From Truepera sp. (GTDB taxonomy: Bacteria; Deinococcota; Deinococci; Deinococcales; Trueperaceae), in assembly GCA_018333775.1 (NCBI GenBank), contig JAGXSO010000053.1, positions 1-7,300 on the forward strand: a stretch of 7,300 nucleotides of DNA. The letters are read 5' to 3'. This document shows positions 1 to 4,961 of this stretch, piece after piece. The translations under genes were made by a program, and so were the position numbers. Below the pieces are notes generated by a model. That model did no database searches. It saw only the letters and a list, made by a program, of their open reading frames with translations, and was not told the origin of the DNA. How positions within the stretch are numbered: position 1 is the stretch's first letter; each line of letters opens with the position of its first letter.

Positions 1-861
1 CCCGCCGGTGCTTGCCGCAGCTTCCACGCCGCCCGCCTCGCTCGGCTTGTAGCCGAGCTTTTTCATCAGCGGGATGGTGAACGCCCCAGAGGTGGCCACA
101 TTGGCGATGGCGCTGCCGGAGATCGAGCCCATGAAGCCCGATGCCACCACCGCCGCTTTGGCCGGGCCACCGCGCTGCCGCCCCGTCGCGGCGTAGGCCA
201 GGTTAATAAAAAACTTGCCTGCACCGCTCATCTCCAGGAAGGCCCCAAACAGCACAAAGGTAAACACCACTGTGGCCGCTACCCCGAGCGGCACGCCGAA
301 GATCCCTTCCTGACCCAGGAAGAGCGTGCCGACGATGCGCTCTATGGGGTAGCCGCGATGCGCCAGGACGTCGGGGAGCAACTCGCCAAGCCAGGGCAGG
401 TGGCCGCGCGGCCCGGCCATGGCGTAGATGATGAAGCTGAGGCCGATAATGGTAAAGGTTAGGCCAAGAACCCGCCGCGTGGCCTCGAGCAGCACCACCA
501 CACCGATGGCCCCAGCCCGGATGTCTGGCATGGTAAAGAAACCCGTTCTGGCCAGCACCGCATCCAGGTTGAGCAAGAGGTACCCGAAGGAATAGATAAC
601 CCCCGCGATGAACAGTCCGTCGATAAGCCAACTGAAGATGGTTCGTCTGCGGTCAAATGGGAAGACCAAAAACACCACCAGCAGCACCAGTATCAGGTGT
701 ATGCCGCGCTGATGGAAGAGGTTGAGTGGTTGAATGCCGGAGGTATAGAGCTGGAAGGCGCCTAGCGCCAAAGCTAGCAGGGTCACGATGCCCCCGATCC
801 AGGGGCCGGCGGCAGGCCGTATCGGCGTGGATTCGGGGGAGCTGGTCGCCAGGGTGCTCAT
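1..861 (-). CDS. TRAP transporter permease, fused 4TM/12TM (TAXI type), N-terminal part, cut by the left window edge
   Basis: Integral inner-membrane subunit of a secondary TRAP transporter that moves an organic acid, delivered by a periplasmic TAXI receptor, using an ion gradient. Only the first 287 codons are present, and the frame is open to position 1. Hydrophobic segments lie near residues 24-45, 50-67, 75-97, 115-126, 131-147 and 188-208, so the small DctQ-like part is fused ahead of the DctM-like part. The family signature is very clear: EGIFGVPLGV near 185-194, a GAFLEMSGAG stretch near 206-215, then GGPAKAAVVASGFMGSISGS (231-250) and LGYKPSEAGGVEAAASTGG (269-287). The ATG at 861-859 overlaps the TGA of the upstream DUF1850 gene as ATGA, which implies translational coupling and settles the start. 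It is the third gene of a TAXI-DUF1850-permease operon. Family members are usually 600-850 residues, so more than half is off-window. Family assignment is very secure; the substrate is not known. Confidence 0.95.
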   Translation of the reverse strand, partial: MSTLATSSPESTPIRPAAGPWIGGIVTLLALALGAFQLYTSGIQPLNLFHQRGIHLILVLLVVFLVFPFDRRRTIFSWLIDGLFIAGVIYSFGYLLLNLDAVLARTGFFTMPDIRAGAIGVVVLLEATRRVLGLTFTIIGLSFIIYAMAGPRGHLPWLGELLPDVLAHRGYPIERIVGTLFLGQEGIFGVPLGVAATVVFTFVLFGAFLEMSGAGKFFINLAYAATGRQRGGPAKAAVVASGFMGSISGSAIANVATSGAFTIPLMKKLGYKPSEAGGVEAAASTGG

Positions 862-1346
862 GGTGCTATCACTGGGAAGGCCAGCACCTCGAAGCGGACG
901 CGCCCGCCGGGGTAAAGCTCGCTCAGCTGGTAGCGCCGTCCCTGTACCACTAACACGGTGGGGGCCAGGCTCGAGCCCAGCCTGAAGTACACGCCGGAGA
1001 TCACCTCGCCGATATTAGCGATATGATAGCCCCCCTCAGGCGAGAAGCGCAGCTCGCCGCGTCCTGGGGTATAGCCCATACCGGCCAGATCGAGGTTAGG
1101 AGCGTAAGCATCAGTCAGGACCACCGCGCCATCGCGCCAGGCGAACAGATCCCTAAGCCAGACACCGCTGACCGAGTGACGCCAGTGTAGCTCCCAGCGT
1201 AGCTCGGGGATCGCTACCCGCAGGATTACCTCTCCCCCGTCGGCCACTACCCTTAGCACCGGGCTCGGCCCACTGGCGAGCGCAGCAGGCAGAAGGAACG
1301 CCAGAGGCAAGCCGAGAAGCCTGCTCACCATGCCGAGCCGCTTCAT
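858..1346 (-). CDS. DUF1850 domain protein of the TAXI-TRAP operon
   Basis: Small exported or membrane-anchored protein of 162 residues. Residues 1-24 form a positively charged then hydrophobic signal-like segment (MKRLGMVSRLLGLPLAFLLP, then AALAS), so the rest probably faces the periplasm. The mature part matches the DUF1850 pattern: a beta-rich stretch, a WRHSV motif at 55-59 followed by an aromatic/acidic segment, then a glycine-rich middle (AGMGYTPGRG) and a C-terminal strand-rich part. DUF1850 genes are known to sit between TAXI receptor and fused TRAP permease genes, exactly as here. The gene starts 11 bases after the receptor stop and its TGA overlaps the permease ATG, so it is cotranscribed and coupled. 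Shine-Dalgarno pairing for the ATG at 1346 is poor, and M6 is a possible alternative start. No biochemical function is established for the family as far as I know; an accessory or assembly role for the transporter is inference from linkage. Confidence 0.85.
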   Translation of the reverse strand: MKRLGMVSRLLGLPLAFLLPAALASGPSPVLRVVADGGEVILRVAIPELRWELHWRHSVSGVWLRDLFAWRDGAVVLTDAYAPNLDLAGMGYTPGRGELRFSPEGGYHIANIGEVISGVYFRLGSSLAPTVLVVQGRRYQLSELYPGGRVRFEVLAFPVIAP

Positions 1347-1357
1347 TCAGGCGCCCA

Positions 1358-2326
1358 TTATTCTCCACGCAGATGGTCGGGAACGCTCAGACCAATCGCC
1401 TCAAAGTAGCGGATGGCGCCAGGGTGGAGCGGGATCGGTGAGTTCAGAGCTAGCTCCGGCACAGTTTCGTAGGCTGCGGAGTGAATCGCTCGCACTACGT
1501 GGATATTCTCAAAGAGCGCCCTAGTGAACTGATAGGCCAGCTCCTCGGGCATCTCGGCGGCGACGATGATCAGGTTGGGCGTAGCGATACTAGTGGTTTC
1601 AGCGATGCCGCGATAGGCGCCCGCAGGGAAGCTGTAGGGGATAAAAGTGGGGTCGGCGGCACTGGCCCGCTCGAGCTCTTCGGCGCTGATCGGCACCAGC
1701 CGGATCTGGGCAACTTCAGCCAGGCTCAATACTGCGCCGGTCGGCACACCGCCCGACCAGAAGCCAGCGTCGATAACGCCGTCGCGCAGGGCATCGGCCG
1801 TCTCGCTGACCGAAAGGCGATGCACACTGAAGTCTCCGAAGGTGATACCGTTGGCTTCCAGGATGGTGCGGGCTGAGACTTCAGTCCCCGAGCCGGGGGA
1901 GCCGACTGAGACGCGCCTGCCGCGCAGATCGGTCAGGCTGTTGATCCCCGACCCGTCCAGGGTGATGATATGAACCGCGTTGTGGTGGGAGATGCCAATA
2001 GCGCGCAGGTTGGGCAAGCGCGGGAGCTCGCCGCCTGGGCCGAAGCGACCCGTCCCCTTAAAAGCCATCAGCACCGTGTCGGCCAGCGCCAGCCCGATGT
2101 CGGAGTCGCCCCGGGAAACGAGCCCCACGTTTTCTACCGAGGCGCCAGTGACCTCGACCGTCGCGCTGAAGCCCGGCAGCTGCTCATTAATGATCTGTGC
2201 GTAGCCGCCGCCTAAAGGGTAATACACGCCGCCGGTACCGCCGGTAGCAATCGAAAGGCGCTGCTGGGCATAAGCCCCTACCGCTAACGCTAGTAGTAAC
2301 AATGCCAATACCCGCTTGAGCTGCAT
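1358..2326 (-). CDS. TAXI-family TRAP transporter solute-binding protein, copy 1
   Basis: Periplasmic substrate receptor of the TRAP transporter encoded downstream. It has 322 residues, typical for TAXI proteins. Residues 1-20 are a signal peptide (MQLKR, a Leu/Ala core, then AYA before QQ), giving predicted signal peptidase I cleavage after A20. There is no lipobox cysteine, so it should be soluble. The mature N-terminus carries the TAXI signature IATGGTGGVYYPLGGGYAQI, followed by GDSDIGLALAD, PNLRAI, a GRRVSVGSPGSGTEV loop, a VIDAGFWSGGVPTG segment and a conserved LHPGAIRYFE tail. The ATG at 2326 is preferred over the in-frame ATG at 2341 because GGAGGT lies seven bases ahead of the former and the latter lies inside that Shine-Dalgarno. 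The paralogue at 3879-4850 also begins MQLKR. It leads an operon with DUF1850 and the permease. Ligand unknown: a few studied TAXI proteins bind C5 acids such as glutamate or 2-hydroxyglutarate (recalled, not checked), and the neighbouring oxidase favours the latter. Confidence 0.95.
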   Translation of the reverse strand: MQLKRVLALLLLALAVGAYAQQRLSIATGGTGGVYYPLGGGYAQIINEQLPGFSATVEVTGASVENVGLVSRGDSDIGLALADTVLMAFKGTGRFGPGGELPRLPNLRAIGISHHNAVHIITLDGSGINSLTDLRGRRVSVGSPGSGTEVSARTILEANGITFGDFSVHRLSVSETADALRDGVIDAGFWSGGVPTGAVLSLAEVAQIRLVPISAEELERASAADPTFIPYSFPAGAYRGIAETTSIATPNLIIVAAEMPEELAYQFTRALFENIHVVRAIHSAAYETVPELALNSPIPLHPGAIRYFEAIGLSVPDHLRGE

Positions 2327-2333
2327 AAGTATT

Positions 2334-2339
2334 ACCTCC
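2334..2339 (-). promoter_or_regulatory. Shine-Dalgarno of TAXI copy 1 (decides the start)
   Basis: On the minus strand GGAGGT is followed by AATACTT and then ATG at 2326, an ideal seven-base spacing. The competing in-frame ATG at 2341 overlaps this motif and has no ribosome site of its own, so it is rejected as the start. Confidence 0.85.
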
Positions 2340-2563
2340 AAACTAGTTTAACGAGCATAAGCCGCCCACTGTTAGCAGTCTGCCTGTATACCCCTCGCCA
2401 GGTACACAACCTCCTCTTCTTGCTGCCTCGCTCGCTCCCTTACTTTGCATTGATCTACTTATAACGTCTCACTCTCCACTCCTTGTCTATCGGACACAAA
2501 AACAGAACCCGTCACAAGCAGTCACGTTGGGTTAGCGGAAACTCCTGCTTCCTGCTAATCGGG

Positions 2564-2569
2564 TAAGCT
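2564..2569 (+). promoter_or_regulatory. Putative minus-10 element (TAAGCT) for leaderless lhgO-like mRNA
   Basis: TAAGCT fits the TANNNT minus-10 consensus and ends six bases before the ATG at 2576, so transcription would begin at or next to the start codon. There is no Shine-Dalgarno ahead of this ATG, which agrees with a leaderless transcript. No convincing minus-35 is visible 16-18 bases upstream. The same element and spacing occur ahead of the gene at 4962. Inference from motif and spacing only. Confidence 0.5.
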
Positions 2570-2575
2570 GGCGTC

Positions 2576-3778
2576 ATGGCCACGACTGCCGACTTTTTGA
2601 TCATCGGGGGCGGGATTATCGGCCTGGCTATCGCCCGCGAGCTAAGGGGCCGCTACCCGGAGGCGCGCCTGCTGCTGATTGACAAAGAAGCGCGACTCGG
2701 CGCGCACGCCAGCGGCCGCAACAGCGGGGTGTTGCACGCGGGCTTTTACTACAGCGCCGACTCGCTCAAGGCGCGCTTCACCCGCGACGGTAACCGCCTG
2801 CTCACCACCTACGCCTTAGAACACAGACTTAAACTCAACCGGTGCGGCAAATTGGTGGTGGCTAAGACTGCACCGGAGGTGGAGGGGCTTAAAGAGCTTA
2901 AGCGCCGGGGCGACGTTAACGGAGTCGAAACCCACCTGATCGATCTTAACGAGGCCAGAGGGCTCGAGCCCCGCGTCAAGAGTATCGACTTAGCGCTCTG
3001 GTCACCGACCGCCGCCACAGTCGATCCCAGCGAGATAGTGCAGGCGCTGGCCCGCGAGGCTCAAGCCAAAGGGCTCATCATCATGACCAACACGCCCTAC
3101 CTGGGCCGCCAAGGCCGGGCGGTGAAAACTCCTAGGGGCCTGATCGAGGCGGGCTATGTGATTAACGCCTCCGGGCTCTACGCCGACAAAATCGCGCAAG
3201 AGTTCGGCCTGGCCCAGCGCTACCGCATCCTCCCCTTCAAGGGGCTCTACCTTTACAGCAGCGAACCGCCTGGCGCCCTAAGCCGGCACATCTATCCCGT
3301 TCCAGACCTGCATAACCCGTTTTTGGGGGTGCATCTAACCGTTACCGTGGATGGCCACGTTAAGATCGGCCCGACCGCCATCCCGGCCTTCTGGCGTGAG
3401 CACTATGATGGATTGGCTAACTTCAAGCTCTTTGAGAGCCTCAGCATCTTGCGTGACGAAGTTGCGCTGTTTATCCGCAACGACTTCGGCTTCCGCCAGT
3501 TGGCCGTTACCGAACTGAAAAAGTACGCACGGAGCCATCTGGTGGCGCAAGCCGCCGAGCTGGCAACGGGTGTCTCGATGGCCAACTTCCGCCGTTGGGG
3601 TAGGCCCGGCATTCGGGCTCAGCTCTATGACAGGGTGGCGCGTAAGCTGGTCACCGACTTCGTGATTGAGCAAGACAGCCACTCCCTACACGTCTTGAAC
3701 GCAGTTTCACCGGCCTTTACGGCGGCGCTGCCGTTTGCCGCCTACGTGGTAGATCGCCTCTCACTAGCCTCTACCTGA
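2576..3778 (+). CDS. lhgO: FAD-dependent L-2-hydroxyglutarate oxidase/dehydrogenase (LhgO/YgaF family)
   Basis: Flavoenzyme that oxidises L-2-hydroxyglutarate to 2-oxoglutarate. Characterised bacterial relatives pass electrons to the membrane quinone pool. At 400 residues it is full length for the family. The N-terminal FAD-binding Rossmann motif is G11-x-G13-x-x-G16, with acidic D36 closing the second strand. The family motif SGRNSGVLHAGFYY follows at 46-59, then KLVVA (92-96), the second dinucleotide-contact segment NASGLYAD (197-204), PFKGLYLY (220-227), YPVPDLHNPFLGVH (240-253) and IGPTA (264-268). C-terminal signatures are PGIRAQL near 344-350 and HVLNAVSPA near 372-380. These motifs separate it from glycerol-3-phosphate and D-amino-acid oxidases of the same fold. 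The start has a TANNNT element six bases upstream and no Shine-Dalgarno, so the mRNA is probably leaderless. It lies alone on the plus strand between two minus-strand TAXI receptor genes, hinting that its substrate is imported by that system. The family is confident; exact substrate specificity is inferred. Confidence 0.92.
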   Translation: MATTADFLIIGGGIIGLAIARELRGRYPEARLLLIDKEARLGAHASGRNSGVLHAGFYYSADSLKARFTRDGNRLLTTYALEHRLKLNRCGKLVVAKTAPEVEGLKELKRRGDVNGVETHLIDLNEARGLEPRVKSIDLALWSPTAATVDPSEIVQALAREAQAKGLIIMTNTPYLGRQGRAVKTPRGLIEAGYVINASGLYADKIAQEFGLAQRYRILPFKGLYLYSSEPPGALSRHIYPVPDLHNPFLGVHLTVTVDGHVKIGPTAIPAFWREHYDGLANFKLFESLSILRDEVALFIRNDFGFRQLAVTELKKYARSHLVAQAAELATGVSMANFRRWGRPGIRAQLYDRVARKLVTDFVIEQDSHSLHVLNAVSPAFTAALPFAAYVVDRLSLAST

Positions 3779-3878
3779 GCAGTTGCCACTAGTCCAACAT
3801 CGCCTTCTCCGTCACCCTAATTCTGGCCACCTTGCGAAATTGCTAAATCAGTAAGGATCAGTAAGTGGTCGAAGGGTG
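3779..3878. other. Convergent intergenic gap with a short tandem repeat
   Basis: These 100 bp lie between the 3' ends of the oxidase gene and TAXI copy 2. No strong GC hairpin with a T-run is visible on either strand, so termination of both genes is unexplained. The only structure seen is two copies of ATCAGTAAG at a ten-base period (3847-3855 and 3857-3865). Confidence 0.5.
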
Positions 3879-4850
3879 CTACTCCCCAGCACGCAGATGG
3901 TCGGGAACGCGCAGGCCGAGCTCCTCGAGGGCGCGGATGGCGCCGGGGTGCAGCGGAATCGGCGAGTTTAGGGCCAGCTCCGGCACGGTCTCGTAGGCCG
4001 TTACGTGAATCGCCCGTACTACCGCGATATGCTCAAAGAGCGCCCGCGTGAACTGATAGGCCAGCTCTTCGGACATCTCGGCGGCGACGAAGACCACATT
4101 AGGAATGCCGACGCTGGGTGTCTCGGGTATGCCGCGGTAGACGCCCGCAGAGAAGGTGTAGGGAAACAGCGTAGGATCGGCGGCATGAGCCCTTTCAGCT
4201 TCTGTGGCGCTGATCGGCACCAGCCGGATCCGGTGAGTTTCGGCCAGGCTAAGAACCGCCCCGGTCGGCACGCCGCCCACCCAGGTGGCAGCGTCGATGA
4301 CGCCGTCGCGCAGGGCGTCGGTAGCCTCGCCGACCGATAGCCGGTGCACGCTGAAGTCCCCGAAGGTGATACCGTTGGCTTCCAGGATGGTACGGGTTGT
4401 AACTTCGGTGCCAGAACCGGGCGGGCCGACTGAGACACGTCTGCCGCGAAGATCGGGCAGGCTGTAAATCCCTGATCCTTCGAGAGTGATGATGTGAAAC
4501 CCGCTGGTATAGGCGACGGTAATAGCCCGCAGGTTGGGCAACCGCGGCAGTTCGCCGCCGGGGCCGAAGCGCCCTGTCCCCAGATAGGCCGCCAGCAGCA
4601 CGTCGGCCGTAGCTAGCCCGATGTCAGAGTCTCCGCGCGAGACAAGGCCCACGTTCTCCACCGAGGCGCCAGTAACCTCGACGGTGGCGGTGAAGCCCGG
4701 CAGCTGCTCATTAATGATCTGCGCGTAGCCGCCGCCGACCGGATAGTAAACGCCACCGGTGCCGCCGGTGGCAATCGAAAGGCGCTGCTGGGCATAGGCC
4801 CCTACCGCTAACATTAGCAACGCTAGTACCAATATCCGCTTGAGTTGCAT
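3879..4850 (-). CDS. TAXI-family TRAP transporter solute-binding protein, copy 2 (orphan receptor)
   Basis: Second periplasmic TAXI receptor, 323 residues, about 80% identical to copy 1 by eye with no internal gaps. The signal peptide (residues 1-20, ending AYA before QQ) and the signature IATGGTGGVYYPVGGGYAQI are almost unchanged. GDSDIGLATAD, GRRVSVGPPGSGTEV and LHPGAIR are also present. Differences cluster in three blocks: residues near 79-87 (LADTVLMAFK versus TADVLLAAYL), near 105-113 (GISHHNAV versus TVAYTSGF) and near 180-184 (GFWSG versus ATWVG), which in this fold are likely near the ligand. The ATG at 4850 is chosen because GGAGGT lies six bases upstream and the protein then begins MQLKR as in copy 1. 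An upstream in-frame ATG at 4985 would add 45 unrelated residues and run into the divergent gene. No permease or DUF1850 gene follows; the next gene downstream is convergent. It may therefore serve the neighbouring permease or a distant one. Confidence 0.93.
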   Translation of the reverse strand: MQLKRILVLALLMLAVGAYAQQRLSIATGGTGGVYYPVGGGYAQIINEQLPGFTATVEVTGASVENVGLVSRGDSDIGLATADVLLAAYLGTGRFGPGGELPRLPNLRAITVAYTSGFHIITLEGSGIYSLPDLRGRRVSVGPPGSGTEVTTRTILEANGITFGDFSVHRLSVGEATDALRDGVIDAATWVGGVPTGAVLSLAETHRIRLVPISATEAERAHAADPTLFPYTFSAGVYRGIPETPSVGIPNVVFVAAEMSEELAYQFTRALFEHIAVVRAIHVTAYETVPELALNSPIPLHPGAIRALEELGLRVPDHLRAGE

Positions 4851-4856
4851 AGCAAT

Positions 4857-4862
4857 ACCTCC
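4857..4862 (-). promoter_or_regulatory. Shine-Dalgarno of TAXI copy 2 (decides the start)
   Basis: GGAGGT on the minus strand, followed by ATTGCT and ATG at 4850. The motif and spacing nearly match those of copy 1, although the sequence further upstream is not alike. This rules out the longer reading from 4985. Confidence 0.85.
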
Positions 4863-4884
4863 GCCGGGGTCGAACTTTGTCATG

Positions 4885-4913
4885 ATTTTACCCTGTCCAC
4901 TATGAGTAGTCCA
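4885..4913 (-). promoter_or_regulatory. Putative sigma-70-type promoter for TAXI copy 2
   Basis: Minus-strand TGGACT (4908-4913) matches TTGACA at four of six positions. It is separated by exactly 17 bases from TAAAAT (4885-4890), a good minus-10. Transcription would start near 4877-4879, giving a leader of about 27 bases that contains the Shine-Dalgarno. This supports independent expression of copy 2. Read from the sequence only. Confidence 0.55.
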
Positions 4914-4949
4914 GAGTTGCACTGCTGGCAAAGTATACAGCCCCTTCAG

Positions 4950-4955
4950 TAGACT
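4950..4955 (+). promoter_or_regulatory. Putative minus-10 element (TAGACT) for leaderless rqcH mRNA
   Basis: TAGACT fits TANNNT and ends six bases before the ATG at 4962, the same geometry as ahead of the oxidase gene. No Shine-Dalgarno is present in the intervening AAGCGG. Minus-35 candidates are weak. It sits back to back with the divergent promoter of TAXI copy 2 in a 111-bp intergenic region. Confidence 0.5.
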
Positions 4956-4961
4956 AAGCGG

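Larger units (their letters stand above)
2327..2575. other. Divergent intergenic region between the TAXI operon and the lhgO-like gene
   Basis: These 249 bp separate the minus-strand TAXI operon from the plus-strand oxidase and hold no convincing long gene. Base composition is visibly less GC-rich than the flanks. The minus strand is strongly purine-rich between about 2408 and 2485, with runs such as AAGAAGAGGAGG and GGAGTGGAGAGTGAGACG. Minus-strand minus-10 candidates of the TANNNT type are TATGCT (2354-2359) and TAAACT (about 2345-2350), but neither has a good minus-35, so the TAXI promoter is unresolved. TATAAG near 2456-2461 is a further AT-rich candidate with a TAGACA 20 bases upstream, which is too far for a standard promoter. 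If that distal promoter is real, the TAXI mRNA would have a long purine-rich leader. I see no terminator, riboswitch or tRNA. Confidence 0.6.

Noticed and set aside
203..631. 142-codon minus-strand frame inside the TRAP permease region
   Set aside because: Arg/His/Gly-rich shadow in another frame; the permease frame running from 861 to the window edge has unmistakable family motifs.
1481..1876. 131-codon plus-strand frame antisense to TAXI copy 1, with a similar frame at 4005-4340 antisense to copy 2
   Set aside because: The two antisense frames resemble each other only because the underlying receptor genes are duplicates; this is not independent evidence of coding.
2327..2341. In-frame ATG at 2341 as the start of TAXI copy 1
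   Set aside because: It overlaps the GGAGGT Shine-Dalgarno that serves the ATG at 2326, and the paralogue begins at the equivalent MQLKR.
2576..3778. Oxidase considered as glycerol-3-phosphate dehydrogenase or a D-amino-acid/sarcosine oxidase
   Set aside because: The HNPFLGVH, GPTA and PGIRAQL motifs are specific to the L-2-hydroxyglutarate oxidase family.
3847..3865. Tandem ATCAGTAAG repeat considered as an iteron or attachment site
   Set aside because: Only two short copies between convergent genes, with no integrase, replication gene or flanking repeats.
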